Shown piece by piece: positions 43,761 through 53,013 of a stretch of DNA of 64,000 nucleotides (position 1 is the stretch's first letter; each line of letters opens with the position of its first letter). Source of the DNA: Gammaproteobacteria bacterium (GTDB lineage: Bacteria > Pseudomonadota > Gammaproteobacteria > Ga0077536); contig JAJFJQ010000052.1 of assembly GCA_021773835.1 (NCBI GenBank), forward strand, positions 97,805 through 161,804, given 5' to 3'. The notes below the pieces were generated by a model. The model was not told the DNA's origin. It searched no databases and saw only the letters and a program-made list of their open reading frames with translations. The position numbers and the translations under genes are program-made.

Positions 43761-44879
43761 ATGGGCACAGCCACAATCGGATCGGATGCCGAAGACTACA
43801 AATTTATGGCCCGAGCGCTGGCGCTTGCGGCGCAGGGATATTACTCCACGCGGCCAAATCCGAGGGTCGGCTGCGTTGTCACCAGCAATGGTAATGTTGT
43901 TGGTGAAGGGTTTCATTACCGCGCCGGCGAGCCCCATGCTGAGGTCAACGCACTACGCGCGGCTGGCGTGCACGCTCGTGGTGCCACGGTCTACGTGTCA
44001 CTGGAACCGTGCTGCCATCAGGGTCGAACGCCGCCCTGCACGGACGCGTTAATTGAGGCCGGGGTCCGGCGTGTGGTGTACGCCGCATCGGATCCGAATC
44101 CGCGAGTTGCCGGAAATGGGGAGTCACAATTACGCGCCGCCGGGATAGACGTTCGTGCGTCGGTAATGGCCGAAGCTGCAGCTGAAGTAAATCGTGGATT
44201 CATGCACCGCATGCGTGACGGTCTGCCCTTTGTCACGCTAAAGACAGGTATGACAATGGATGCGAAGATTGCGCTGGAATCCGGTGCGAGCCAATGGATA
44301 ACGTCTGCCTCGGCGCGCGCTGATGTGCAACGCTTACGCGCAGCAAGCGGCGCAATTGTGACCGGTGTGGGAACCGTTGTTGCCGATGATCCTGCGCTGA
44401 CGGTCCGCGATGAGCGTTTTGATACGGCTGGAATGCAGCCGCTGCGGGTTATTCTTGACACCCATCTACGGACACCGACGTCCAGTAAGATCTTTCGCGG
44501 CGCCGGTGAGACGCTGGTATTTACCGGGAGCCAAGATGGTCGTCTAGCCGACGCCTTAATCGCCCAAGGTGCCATTGTTGAGGAATGCCCAGTGGTCGCG
44601 ACCGGCCTAGATCTCAATGCAGTATTGCGACGACTCGCGGAACGCGAAGTGAATGACGTGCTGGTTGAAGCCGGACCTGGAATTAACGGGGCGTTCATAC
44701 ACCAAGGCTTATTCGATGAAATAATCGTGTACGTAGCGCCAAAGTTATTCGGCAATACCGCGACGGATGCTTTCGTCCTACCAGCGATTCCGACGATAGA
44801 TATGGCTGTAAAATTGACGTACGAGAATGTACGGATCATTGGTTCGGATTTGCGGCTTACCATGAGGCGCAGCAGGTGA
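43761..44879 (+). CDS. ribD: Bifunctional pyrimidine deaminase/reductase
   Basis: Second and third riboflavin steps. 372 aa: N-terminal zinc deaminase (about 8-150) with PHAEVNALRAAG and the CC pair in LEPCCHQGRTPPCTDALI; C-terminal NADPH reductase (about 155-370) with LKTGMTMDAKIAL, SGAIVTGVGTVVADDPALTVR and DVLVEAGPGINGAFI. Starts 3 bases after nrdR. Followed by riboflavin synthase after 47 bp. Confidence 0.98.
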   Translation: MGTATIGSDAEDYKFMARALALAAQGYYSTRPNPRVGCVVTSNGNVVGEGFHYRAGEPHAEVNALRAAGVHARGATVYVSLEPCCHQGRTPPCTDALIEAGVRRVVYAASDPNPRVAGNGESQLRAAGIDVRASVMAEAAAEVNRGFMHRMRDGLPFVTLKTGMTMDAKIALESGASQWITSASARADVQRLRAASGAIVTGVGTVVADDPALTVRDERFDTAGMQPLRVILDTHLRTPTSSKIFRGAGETLVFTGSQDGRLADALIAQGAIVEECPVVATGLDLNAVLRRLAEREVNDVLVEAGPGINGAFIHQGLFDEIIVYVAPKLFGNTATDAFVLPAIPTIDMAVKLTYENVRIIGSDLRLTMRRSR

Positions 44880-44926
44880 CCACGACACGACTTGACCGAA
44901 CGGTTTGCTTAATCGATAGTGAGTAA

Positions 44927-45583
44927 ATGTTTACTGGTATAGTCACTGCGGTAGGCCGAATCGCGCATATCGAAAGCGGGCGTGATTCGGCGCGCATCAC
45001 GATTGCGTCAGGAAAACTTGATCTTAGCGATGTTGGACTCGGTGATAGCATTGCGGTCTCCGGGCCTTGCCTGACGGTGGTGACCCTTGGCGCGGATGAA
45101 TTTGTTGTTGATGTGTCGAGTGAGACATTGGCACGTACCACACTCGGTACTAAGCGGATGGGAGACGAAGTCAACCTGGAAAAGGCGCTGCGTTTATCAG
45201 ATAGATTGGGTGGTCACCTAGTCAGTGGCCACGTCGACGGGGTTGGTCGCGTTGTAGAGCGCATTGAGCGAGATGACTATGTCCAATTTCAGGTTGAGGC
45301 ACCACTGGAGCTCGCTAAGTACATCGCAACGAAAGGGTCGATAGCAATCGACGGCGTTAGTCTGACAGTGAATGCCTCACGGGCAAATGACTTCGAACTC
45401 ATGATCATTCCGCACACCTTAAATGAGACAACCCTGGGCAGCCTTATCGCGGGGCATCACGTGAACCTTGAAATCGATCTCATTGCACGTTACCTCGAGC
45501 GCCTTGAGAATTTCTCAGACGCGCCCGATGCTGGTGCAATGAGTTTAGAGAACCTCAAGCAGGCGGGCTTCGTTGGACCATGA
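44927..45583 (+). CDS. ribE: Riboflavin synthase, alpha subunit
   Basis: Dismutation of two lumazine molecules to riboflavin. 218 aa with the duplicated lumazine-binding domain: MFTGIVTAVGRI and SVSG-like AVSGPCLTVV in the first repeat, GHLVSGHVDGVGRV and KGSIAIDGVSLTVNA in the second. E. coli calls this ribC; the riboflavin-operon name ribE is used here. Confidence 0.97.
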   Translation: MFTGIVTAVGRIAHIESGRDSARITIASGKLDLSDVGLGDSIAVSGPCLTVVTLGADEFVVDVSSETLARTTLGTKRMGDEVNLEKALRLSDRLGGHLVSGHVDGVGRVVERIERDDYVQFQVEAPLELAKYIATKGSIAIDGVSLTVNASRANDFELMIIPHTLNETTLGSLIAGHHVNLEIDLIARYLERLENFSDAPDAGAMSLENLKQAGFVGP

Positions 45584-45641
45584 TCACGCTAGTGACAGCT
45601 AGACCGTTATTCATTAATAAATCTATCAGCGAATTGATTAC

Positions 45642-46754
45642 ATGGCGCTAAATTCAATCGAAGACATCATCTCGGATCTACGCGACGGCCTTATGGTCAT
45701 TATGATGGACGATGAAGATCGCGAAAATGAGGGCGACTTTGTCCTCGCCGCAACCCATATTACAGCAGACGATGTGAATTTCATGGCCCGTTATGGTCGT
45801 GGACTCATTTGCCTCACGTTGACAGAAGACCGTTGTCGGCAACTCAATTTACCGCTGATGGTCCAGGACACCGGGTTCTCGCACCGTACGAATTTCACCG
45901 TGTCGATTGAGGCGGCGGAGGGGGTAACTACCGGAATTTCCGCAGCAGACCGTGCGCGAACGATTCAGGCTGCAGTCGCAGCCGATGCGACGCCTGCCGA
46001 TCTAACGCAACCGGGCCATATCTTTCCACTGATGGCCCAAAGCGGCGGTGTTCTGACCCGCGCGGGGCACACCGAAGCCGGGTGTGATCTGCCGCGATTG
46101 GCGGGCCTCGAACCGGCGTCGGTTATCGTTGAAATATTGAAAGACGATGGCTCTATGGCACGACGGCCGGACCTCGAAATCATGGCCGAAGAGTTGGGAT
46201 TAAAAATTGGTACGATCGCGGACCTAATTCGTTTCCGAATTGAGAATGAGAAGACTGTTGAGCGGGTCGCAGAAGCGATATTGCCGACCGAATTTGGGGA
46301 TTTCCGATTAGTAACCTACCGCGATGACCTCAAAGGTGATGTGCATTTTGCTATGGTTCGGGGAGACGTAGATCCTAGCTCACCGACGCTCGTGCGGGTC
46401 CATATTCATAATCCGTTGGAAGACTTAACGGCAAGCATCCGTCACGATGCCGGTTGGCCCCTACGCGATGCCTTACGACGGGTTGCGGAGACGAACAGCG
46501 GAGTCGTGGTGGTATTGAACGACCAGATTACAAATGTTGAACTGATCCAGCAGGCGCAGCGTTACGCGGTTGAACCCGACGTTGAAGCGAGCCCAATCCA
46601 AGACCAGCGTCCCGTCGACGCCTGGCGTCAGGTTGGCCTCGGTGCGCAGATATTAGCCGACGTGGGGGTCAAGAAGATGCTCGTGATGAGCAACCCAAGA
46701 AAATATCATGCGATATCCGGATTTGGATTAGAGATCGTCGAATACGTGAAATAA
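45642..46754 (+). CDS. ribB: 3,4-dihydroxy-2-butanone 4-phosphate synthase fused to an inactive GTP cyclohydrolase II-like domain
   Basis: 370 aa. The N-terminal domain (1-205) keeps the DHBP synthase site: [11 protein letters not shown] (23-33), [27 protein letters not shown] and [26 protein letters not shown]. The C-terminal domain (about 215-370) aligns with RibA, but the zinc cysteines are gone: where RibA has HSECLTGD and RCDCG, this has HIHNPLED and RHDAG (254-271), and the EGRG loop is absent. This matches the known RibBX type. An active RibA must lie elsewhere. No FMN riboswitch fits in the 58-bp gap upstream. Confidence 0.93.
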   Translation: MALNSIEDIISDLRDGLMVIMMDDEDRENEGDFVLAATHITADDVNFMARYGRGLICLTLTEDRCRQLNLPLMVQDTGFSHRTNFTVSIEAAEGVTTGISAADRARTIQAAVAADATPADLTQPGHIFPLMAQSGGVLTRAGHTEAGCDLPRLAGLEPASVIVEILKDDGSMARRPDLEIMAEELGLKIGTIADLIRFRIENEKTVERVAEAILPTEFGDFRLVTYRDDLKGDVHFAMVRGDVDPSSPTLVRVHIHNPLEDLTASIRHDAGWPLRDALRRVAETNSGVVVVLNDQITNVELIQQAQRYAVEPDVEASPIQDQRPVDAWRQVGLGAQILADVGVKKMLVMSNPRKYHAISGFGLEIVEYVK

Positions 46755-46767
46755 AAGGCGCGAGATA

Positions 46768-47241
46768 ATGAGTGGAGTGAAAACGATTGAGGGTCAATTG
46801 GTCCTAGAAAAAGGTGCGAAGATCGCTATCCTGTGCGGGCGCTTCAACAGCTTTATCGTTGACCAGTTAGAAGCCGGTTGCATGGACACACTTCGGCGCC
46901 ATGGGGTCGTCGATAGCGATGTTACTATCATCAGAATTCCCGGTGCGTTTGAAATGCCAGTGGTGGCAAGAAAGCTTGCAGACGGTGGAAAATACGAGGC
47001 CATCATCGCGCTCGGTGCCGTGATCCGTGGTGGCACCCCGCATTTCGAGCATGTCGCAGGCGCCTGCTCTCGTGGCTTGTCGAGTGTCGCATCCGATACG
47101 GGCGTCCCTGTTATCTTTGGTGTGCTAACGGTTGATTCGATCGAGCAGGCGATCGAACGGGCCGGCACCAAAGCCGGCAACAAGGGTGCGGATGCGGGTA
47201 TCGCCGCGGTCGAAATGATATCCGTGCTGCGCCAGCTGTAA
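46768..47241 (+). CDS. ribH: 6,7-dimethyl-8-ribityllumazine synthase
   Basis: Joins the RibB product and the RibD product (after dephosphorylation) to lumazine. 157 aa. Strings [50 protein letters not shown] and [19 protein letters not shown] cover the active site. 13 bp after ribB, and 3 bp before nusB. Confidence 0.98.
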   Translation: MSGVKTIEGQLVLEKGAKIAILCGRFNSFIVDQLEAGCMDTLRRHGVVDSDVTIIRIPGAFEMPVVARKLADGGKYEAIIALGAVIRGGTPHFEHVAGACSRGLSSVASDTGVPVIFGVLTVDSIEQAIERAGTKAGNKGADAGIAAVEMISVLRQL

Positions 47242-47244
47242 ATT

Positions 47245-47700
47245 ATGTCTAACGCTGGCTCTCAGCACGGACGTGTTCGGGCCAGACGCTGTGCCGTTCA
47301 GGCGCTATACCAATGGATCGTAACGAACGCCTCGCCGATCGAAATTGTTGGTGAATTTGTTTCAGATCGCGAGTTAATTAAGGTGGATTTAGATTACTTC
47401 ACCGAATTAATGCGCGAAGTTCCGGCACGCTTCGACGATCTACTTGTCATCATTGAACCTGCCATCGACCGGAGCTGGACGCAGATTGGGCCCGTCGAGC
47501 GAAGTATCTTATTGATTGGAACCTATGAGCTTCGATGTTGCACCGATATCCCGTGGCGCGTTGTTTTGAATGAAGGCGTGGAGTTATGCAAGATGTTCGG
47601 CCCCGAGGACGCGCACAAGTACATTAACGGAGTCCTTGATAAGATAGCTCGGAGTTGCCGCGCGCTAGAAATCGCGAGCAATTCCACTGTGAATAGCTAG
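47245..47700 (+). CDS. nusB: Transcription antitermination protein NusB
   Basis: Binds boxA RNA with NusE (S10) in rRNA antitermination. 151 aa, all-helical. The N-terminal RARRCAVQALYQW and the C-terminal TYELRCCTDIPWRVVLNEGVELCKMFGPEDAHKYINGVLDKIA are family-typical. ribH-nusB-thiL order is conserved. Confidence 0.97.
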   Translation: MSNAGSQHGRVRARRCAVQALYQWIVTNASPIEIVGEFVSDRELIKVDLDYFTELMREVPARFDDLLVIIEPAIDRSWTQIGPVERSILLIGTYELRCCTDIPWRVVLNEGVELCKMFGPEDAHKYINGVLDKIARSCRALEIASNSTVNS

Positions 47701-47837
47701 AGTCCCCAACTTGGACGCTATTCGAACACTACTCGGCGCATGAGAATCCTTACGGTAAGCGATCGACAATTGCTAAGGTGCCGGTCCACTTTCATCGAGC
47801 CGCGGAATACTCCGTAGCAATTCTTAGCTGACCGACC

Positions 47838-48800
47838 GTGGACGAATTCGAACTCATCGACCGGTTCTTCCGGCCACTGTGCACCGATGTGGCAGAAAAC
47901 GACATTGGGATCGGTGACGATGCCTCGGTCTTGTCGGTGCCAAGCGGCGTGAGAATTGTTGTAACAACCGATACGCACGTCGAGTCCGTACATTTTCCAA
48001 ATGGGGCGGAGCCGTATGATCTTGGATTTAGATCCTGTACCACCAGTCTCAGTGATCTCGCTGCAATGGGTGCAACGGCGCGTTGGGCGAGTTTAGCGTT
48101 GACGATGCCGGATCCCACTAGTGCTTGGCTCGAAGGCTTTGCCGCCGGCGCGGCTGCCGCATTGAAACTGTGCAGCGCGAGTTTGGTTGGCGGTGATACA
48201 ACCCGGGGCCCGCTCACTATAACGTGGAATATTATCGGCGTCGTACCCGTCGGCGAGACATTATTACGTAGTGGTGCGACCCCCGGCGACGGCATTTACG
48301 TTTCGGGCACACTTGGATCGGCGGCAGCGGCGCTGGCGTTGTCCTTGATCGGTAGTGGTGATCGTACGGAGGACGAGGGTGCGCTACGCGATCGCTATTG
48401 GTCTCCACGACCGCGATTCGAATTGTCACGCAGACTACGTCCGCTTGCGTCTGCGTGCATCGATATTTCCGACGGCCTGATTGCAGATCTCACCCATCTT
48501 GCTCGATCGAGCCAGTGTGGTGCAGAGGTCGACTGCGCTCTGGTTCCAATGGCGCGAGAACTGATTGCATTAGCCGGGGCGGAACGAGGTCTACAATTGG
48601 CGCTAGGCGGCGGCGATGACTATGAACTATGTTTTACCGTGCCGCCCGAACATGAATCGAACTTGAGCGATATTAGCGCGAAGGCGGAGGTCGCGGTCAC
48701 TCGTATTGGACGTATGGTGGAAGAGCTAGGCGTGCGCGTTATCGATGACTGTGATCGCGAAATAATGATTGACGTCGCTGGTTACCGTCATTTTGAATGA
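47838..48800 (+). CDS. thiL: Thiamine-monophosphate kinase
   Basis: ATP plus thiamine phosphate to thiamine pyrophosphate. 320 aa, PurM-like fold. N-terminal FELIDRFFRPL, then DIGIGDDASVLSVPSG (Mg and nucleotide site), ASLVGGDTTRGPLTITWNI and CIDISDGLIADLTHLA. Start is GTG; the 137-bp gap after nusB is larger than usual. Its stop faces the DsrE-like gene across 36 bp with a hairpin. Confidence 0.97.
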   Translation: MDEFELIDRFFRPLCTDVAENDIGIGDDASVLSVPSGVRIVVTTDTHVESVHFPNGAEPYDLGFRSCTTSLSDLAAMGATARWASLALTMPDPTSAWLEGFAAGAAAALKLCSASLVGGDTTRGPLTITWNIIGVVPVGETLLRSGATPGDGIYVSGTLGSAAAALALSLIGSGDRTEDEGALRDRYWSPRPRFELSRRLRPLASACIDISDGLIADLTHLARSSQCGAEVDCALVPMARELIALAGAERGLQLALGGGDDYELCFTVPPEHESNLSDISAKAEVAVTRIGRMVEELGVRVIDDCDREIMIDVAGYRHFE

Positions 48801-48823
48801 CTGCCTTGCGGTCCTCGGCAGTC
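48799..48823. terminator. Hairpin between convergent thiL and DsrE-like genes (weak terminator candidate)
   Basis: GACTGCC (48799-48805) and GGCAGTC (48817-48823) pair perfectly around 11 bases. Neither strand has a T-run after it, so termination would be weak or Rho-aided. Confidence 0.4.
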
Positions 48824-48836
48824 TCCAGGCCAATGC

Positions 48837-49361
48837 TCATAGTCGAACGTAGCCAGCTGCCTCGAGGCGCCTAATTTCCGCTGGTCCATATGCCACGAGC
48901 TCGACAAATGGCGGAAATTTATCCGCTTCCAAACCTTGACTTCGCGCCGATGCCGCACAAACCTTCAAGTCTAAGAATCCGAACGCGTCAACCTCAGCCG
49001 CCAGATCCACAAGTGCCTTATATTGGGCGTAATTACCGTTGGCGAAATACACAACGTCCGGCCCATGCAAGACCATTGCGATCCGAGTGGCGGCTTGCAG
49101 GTCCGAGGACAGTCGATCGTAGGTCGTTTTTGCCCGTTTAAGTAGTTCGGTGATTTCTTCAGCGCTATGGCCATGGACGTCAAAAAAATAATAAACGTCG
49201 TGCTCGGCGTTTATTGCTGACTCAGCTGGTGGGTGGAATGTTTGGCTCGGCGCGCTTGCGATCGGCGTCACTTGGGGTTGTGGTTTCGATCCCGCGAAGT
49301 AGGCCCCAATTGTTAGTACGGCAGCGGTGCCGAAGATCATGACGAGATGGATTGGTTTCAT
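48837..49361 (-). CDS. Membrane-anchored DsrE-like domain protein
   Basis: 174 aa. One N-terminal hydrophobic segment (about 5-23) with a Pro/Ser-rich linker after it; then a DsrE/YchN-type domain from about residue 55: RIAMVLHGPDVVYFANGNYAQYKALVDLAA and LKVCAASARSQGLEADKFPPFVELVAYG. DsrE-fold proteins carry sulfur on a conserved Cys; the VCAAS Cys is in the expected place. The domain would face the periplasm, unlike cytoplasmic TusD-type carriers. It is divergent from the SoxYZ-like gene. Confidence 0.75.
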   Translation of the reverse strand: MKPIHLVMIFGTAAVLTIGAYFAGSKPQPQVTPIASAPSQTFHPPAESAINAEHDVYYFFDVHGHSAEEITELLKRAKTTYDRLSSDLQAATRIAMVLHGPDVVYFANGNYAQYKALVDLAAEVDAFGFLDLKVCAASARSQGLEADKFPPFVELVAYGPAEIRRLEAAGYVRL

Positions 49362-49479
49362 GAGATGAGGTTTCGTGCGCGCTCAGGCGAGAAGTATGAA
49401 TGTGGTTTCATCGGCGAAATCGGAATATATTTCTAACAGACGAGGCAAACGGTTTCACATAGTGGTCATCAGGCTTGTA

Positions 49480-49495
49480 CTGTGTGTCAACACAG
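49480..49495. promoter_or_regulatory. Dyad CTGTGT-N4-ACACAG, candidate operator
   Basis: A perfect 6-bp inverted repeat with a 4-base centre, roughly midway in the divergent region. It could bind a dimeric regulator of the accessory patch. It is short enough to arise by chance. Confidence 0.35.
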
Positions 49496-49653
49496 ATTGA
49501 ATTGATAGACAATCGTGCAGTCTAAACTGAGCGCACGCTGCGCGATAGTACTCGAAATCCGGCAGGGCGGACTAGATGGAGAACCGGAAAGTTCCGGCCG
49601 GCCCTCGGCAAGCCGCGGTTATCGAGATAGAATTAATCACCAGGCGAAATCCA

Positions 49654-49675
49654 ATTGGTGGGTTATTGGTGGGTT
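49654..49675. repeat. 11-bp perfect tandem repeat
   Basis: ATTGGTGGGTT occurs twice in direct succession. The unit is not a multiple of three, which fits non-coding status for the stretch upstream of the 49714 start. Confidence 0.6.
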
Positions 49676-49713
49676 ACAAAGTGCGTCGCACTGGCATACG
49701 AGGAAGGCCGCAG

Positions 49714-50511
49714 ATGAGCTGCATACACATTTCAATAGCGACAATATTGTCACTCGTCTTGACGACTGCAAGCGCAAATCAGTCTAAGGTTGACGTTTGG
49801 GAAACTCTTTTAAAGCCCAAATATTTTCCCGATGCAGAATTGTTAGCCGCCGACGGCGTGATTGAACTGCGCACGCCTTACCGGGCAGAAGACGCCGCGG
49901 TCACTCCAGTTTCCATAACTGCAAAGTTTCCCCAATCCGACGCCCGTTTCATTGAAAAAATCTATATGTTTGTAGATGAGAATCCGCAACCCTTGGTTGG
50001 TGTCTTCCACCTAACACGGTCGATGGGGCGCGCGGATCTAGCAATGCGGGTACGGGTCGACCAATACACGAATATTCGGGCAATAGCCGTTTTGAATAGC
50101 GGTGAGCACCATATGGTCAGCAATTTCGTTAAGGCTCAAGGTGGATGTTCCGCACCCTTGGCTGCAGATTTCGCCGCGGCGATGAAGACAATTGGCACGA
50201 TGAAATTCCGGTTACTTGGTGAGCCAAACTCAGACGCTACCGTTGTTGGACAGTTCATGCTGAGTCACCCAAACGTAACGGGGATGCAAAAAGACCAGAA
50301 AACCCAGCTCATCCGTCCGGCCCACTACGTTAAAACGGTGAAGTTATATTTTAACGACGAGCACGTATTGACAGCCGAGACGGGGTTCTCGATCAGTGCG
50401 GATCCAAGCTTTCGTTTCTTTTTTCGCCCCACCGGTGGCGGCGAGTTGCGAGCTGAAGTAAGCGACTCGAAAGGGATGGCGTGGACGCAGACATTTACAG
50501 TGGACACATGA
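49714..50511 (+). CDS. Quinoprotein dehydrogenase-associated SoxYZ-like carrier (fused)
   Basis: 265 aa from ATG 49714: the signal peptide MSCIHISIATILSLVLTTAS ends near residue 22, and GAGGAAGG lies about 6 bases upstream. The frame is open to 49576 but would bury the signal. Residues 28-150 are SoxY-like and end with KAQGGCSAPLAADF, where Cys145 matches the sulfur-carrying Cys; residues 155-265 are SoxZ-like (TIGR04557-type fusion). This family occurs beside PQQ alcohol/methanol dehydrogenase genes, but no such dehydrogenase is in the window. Periplasmic. Confidence 0.82.
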   Translation: MSCIHISIATILSLVLTTASANQSKVDVWETLLKPKYFPDAELLAADGVIELRTPYRAEDAAVTPVSITAKFPQSDARFIEKIYMFVDENPQPLVGVFHLTRSMGRADLAMRVRVDQYTNIRAIAVLNSGEHHMVSNFVKAQGGCSAPLAADFAAAMKTIGTMKFRLLGEPNSDATVVGQFMLSHPNVTGMQKDQKTQLIRPAHYVKTVKLYFNDEHVLTAETGFSISADPSFRFFFRPTGGGELRAEVSDSKGMAWTQTFTVDT

Positions 50512-50568
50512 TTAATACGAACACGTTCCATTTGGCTTTGAGCCTAAAATTAAACGTAGAGGTGGGGT

Positions 50569-50865
50569 ATGAGTAACGAACGACCGACGGCTGTGGCAAC
50601 CACGATGATTGACAACGAGCTGGTAATTGTAACGGAGTGGCGTTTTGCTCCGGGGGCTGAAACTGGATGGCATCGACACGGACACGACTACGTGGTTTGC
50701 CCATCTGTCGACGGAACGCTATTGCTAGAGAATCCGGACGGGAACGTCGAGGCTGAACTTAAGGTAGGTCAGCCGTACTTCCGCAATGAGGGAGTCGAGC
50801 ACAATGTCATCAATGCAGGCGTGAGCGAAATGGCTTTCATTGAAATTGAATTGAAGAAAGGCTAG
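50569..50865 (+). CDS. Small cupin-domain protein
   Basis: 98 aa, a single cupin barrel. Metal-site string GAETGWHRHGHDYVVCP supplies three His and the second motif is PYFRNEGVEHNVINAGVSEMAFIEIEL. A strong ribosome site (GAGGTGGGGT) precedes the ATG. It follows the SoxYZ-like gene by 57 bp. Small single-domain cupins have many substrates; none can be assigned. Confidence 0.85.
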   Translation: MSNERPTAVATTMIDNELVIVTEWRFAPGAETGWHRHGHDYVVCPSVDGTLLLENPDGNVEAELKVGQPYFRNEGVEHNVINAGVSEMAFIEIELKKG

Positions 50866-50908
50866 GCAGCGATTTGATAGGCTGCTTACATAGCAAATAG
50901 GTATTGTT

Positions 50909-51280
50909 TTGACGAACCGATTTGAAAGGGTGAAAACATTGCGTGAGATTATGCTGCTAGCTTGTCTGTCGCTTGGCGCTCTCCAAGTATCTGCGAGTGA
51001 CGAGACGGCTGAGCAGCATGTTGATTGCTCAGCCTACTTTTTTATGGCTGCCAATGCGAAGGGGATGGCGGAATTCAATGCGTACTACGCCGCTGGTGAA
51101 TATGGTTACAACACCGGGGTCCGTGAGGTCGGAGAAGCTGCGGCGCTGGCGCGGTTTAATCTCACAACGAATGCCATAACCGAACTAATCGGGCGTAAAT
51201 GGATCGACTTCCAAAAGGCGGACGACAAATATGGTGTTGTTTGCGCCGATATACTGCGTGAGGCTAATAAGCCAGATTAA
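50909..51280 (+). CDS. Small secreted protein, unknown function
   Basis: Not recognised. Up to 123 aa from a TTG at 50909; TTG 50939 has AAAGGG about 8 bases upstream and gives a cleaner signal peptide (REIMLLACLSLGALQVSA), and ATG 50954 is also possible. The mature part has two Cys (VDCSAYFFMAANAKG and GVVCADILREANK) that could form a disulfide, and is otherwise Ala- and Tyr-rich helix. It lies after the cupin gene in the same direction. Confidence 0.6.
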   Translation: MTNRFERVKTLREIMLLACLSLGALQVSASDETAEQHVDCSAYFFMAANAKGMAEFNAYYAAGEYGYNTGVREVGEAAALARFNLTTNAITELIGRKWIDFQKADDKYGVVCADILREANKPD

Positions 51281-51343
51281 TGCTTGAGAGCGGCGGTCTA
51301 AATCCAATCCGGCACTTTGGAGATATATGAGATAGCTGCCAAC

Positions 51344-52849
51344 CTAGAGTAGAAACCACACCGCTGCGAGTCCCGTGATCGACATCGTGATTGTGTACGG
51401 TAACGCCATCCATACCATCCGTCCGTAGGACAATCTTATTACCGGCGCAATAGCCGAGGTCAGCAGAAACAGAAACGCGGCTTGCCCGTTGGGGGTAGCG
51501 ACCGACGGAATATTTGTGCCGGTATTGATCGCGATCGCCAGCAAGTTGAACTGTTCGCGTGAAATGGTCTCTTGCTCAAGTGCAATCGCAATTTCGGTGA
51601 TATAGACCGTCGCGACAAAGACATTATCGCTTATCATCGATAGAAAACCGTTGGCGAGGTAGAAGGCGCTAATTTGCGTTTTACCTTCAAGCGTCAGTAC
51701 CCAGTCGATGACCGGAGTGAATAGGTGCTGGTCATGGATCACTGCAACGATACCAAAGAACACAACCAATAACGCAGTAAAGGGCAGCGCTTCTTCAAAG
51801 GCATGACCGATGCGGTGTTCCTCGGTGATTCCGTTGAGAGCAGTTGCAAGGACGATCACGCATAGTCCGATAACACCGACTTCTGCCAGGTGAAATCCCA
51901 GTGCGACAACTAGGAATACCACCGTAATGCCTTGAATAATCAACTTCGCTACATCTTGAGTGGTGCGATTCTCGGTTTGATTCGCGTCATATCCAACCAG
52001 AATAATGCGGACATTCTCCGGTAGTTCGGTTCCGAATCCGAACGTGCGTGTTTTTTCGAGCGCCGCGCATGTCAATAGGCCGACGACCAGCACTGGCATC
52101 GAAACGGGTGCGACTCGAATAAAGAATTCGACGAATTCCCATCCCGCCGTTTTCGCGATCAAGAGGTTTTGTGGTTCCCCGACCAATGTTGTGACGCCCC
52201 CAAGCGCCGTTCCGACTGCCGCATGCATCATCAAACTACGCAGAAACGCGCGAAATTCAATCAAGTCCGAGCGCGCAAGTTCCCCAACATGTCGGTCTTC
52301 GTTATGGTCGTGGTCGTCGTGGTACTGCTTACCTGAAGCAATTTTGTGGTAGACGAGGTAGAAACCCTCCGCGACCGTGATGACAACGGCGGTTACAGTC
52401 AATGCGTCGAGAAACGCAGACAATACAGCAGCGACTAAGCTAAATAATAAAGACAGGAGGACTTTCGACCGCACCCTAAGAAGGATTTTTGTGAACGTAA
52501 ATAGCAATAATTCCTTCAAAAAGTAGATCCCAGCAACCATGAACATCAGCAGCATGATCACGGGAAAATTCGCTACCGTTTCTTTGTAGACCGAAGGGGC
52601 GCTCGTCATGCCTAAAACGACAGCCTCCATAGCCAGCAACCCACCTGGTTGAAGCGGGTAGCACTTAAGCGCCATGGCAAGACAGAATATAAATTCGAGA
52701 ATAAGCACCCATCCGGTGAGAAATGGTCCCGTTGTAAGAACAAGGATGGGATTCAAGACTAGGAATCCGACGATTGTCATCTTGTACCAATCTGGGGATT
52801 GACCTAGGTAATTCTTCTTGAATGCCTGTGTCAGGCTGTACGATGCCAT
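51344..52849 (-). CDS. nhaB: Na+/H+ antiporter NhaB
   Basis: Electrogenic sodium-proton exchange at the inner membrane. 501 aa, about a dozen membrane segments. Typical strings are [15 protein letters not shown] at the N-terminus, [33 protein letters not shown] and [21 protein letters not shown] His/Asp-rich cytoplasmic loop ([11 protein letters not shown]) is also present. Suggests life with notable sodium. Stands alone: 164 bp separate it from acnA. Confidence 0.95.
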   Translation of the reverse strand: MASYSLTQAFKKNYLGQSPDWYKMTIVGFLVLNPILVLTTGPFLTGWVLILEFIFCLAMALKCYPLQPGGLLAMEAVVLGMTSAPSVYKETVANFPVIMLLMFMVAGIYFLKELLLFTFTKILLRVRSKVLLSLLFSLVAAVLSAFLDALTVTAVVITVAEGFYLVYHKIASGKQYHDDHDHNEDRHVGELARSDLIEFRAFLRSLMMHAAVGTALGGVTTLVGEPQNLLIAKTAGWEFVEFFIRVAPVSMPVLVVGLLTCAALEKTRTFGFGTELPENVRIILVGYDANQTENRTTQDVAKLIIQGITVVFLVVALGFHLAEVGVIGLCVIVLATALNGITEEHRIGHAFEEALPFTALLVVFFGIVAVIHDQHLFTPVIDWVLTLEGKTQISAFYLANGFLSMISDNVFVATVYITEIAIALEQETISREQFNLLAIAINTGTNIPSVATPNGQAAFLFLLTSAIAPVIRLSYGRMVWMALPYTITMSITGLAAVWFLL

Positions 52850-53013
52850 GCTAATTCGTCCCCTTGAGATGTAGCCCGCGTGTGAGTGCTGCGATACGAA
52901 AACGTCTACGATGCCGCTAAGTTAGCCGACCCTGGGTGTGTATCGGCAAAACACAAAATTCTTAAAGATTTAAATTCAAAATCAATAAGCGTAGGCGATG
53001 TGGTTGACGGTAT

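Larger units (their letters stand above)
49362..49713. other. Divergent region between the DsrE-like and SoxYZ-like genes
   Basis: 352 bp with no supported gene. It contains the dyad CTGTGT-gtca-ACACAG (49480-49495) and an 11-base tandem repeat (49654-49675). An open frame from 49576 continues into the SoxYZ-like gene, but the signal peptide begins only at 49714. No convincing -35/-10 pair was found. Confidence 0.5.

Noticed and set aside
44018..44863. 281-residue open frame opposite ribD
   Set aside because: It is antisense to a complete ribD, is rich in Ser/Arg/Thr as shadow frames are, and has no family motifs.
45584..45641. FMN riboswitch before ribB
   Set aside because: The gap is only 58 bases, far too short for the RFN element, and none of its conserved strings are present.
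49576..49713. N-terminal extension of the SoxYZ-like protein
   Set aside because: It would bury a good signal peptide, contains an 11-bp tandem repeat that is not a codon multiple, and the ribosome site precedes 49714.
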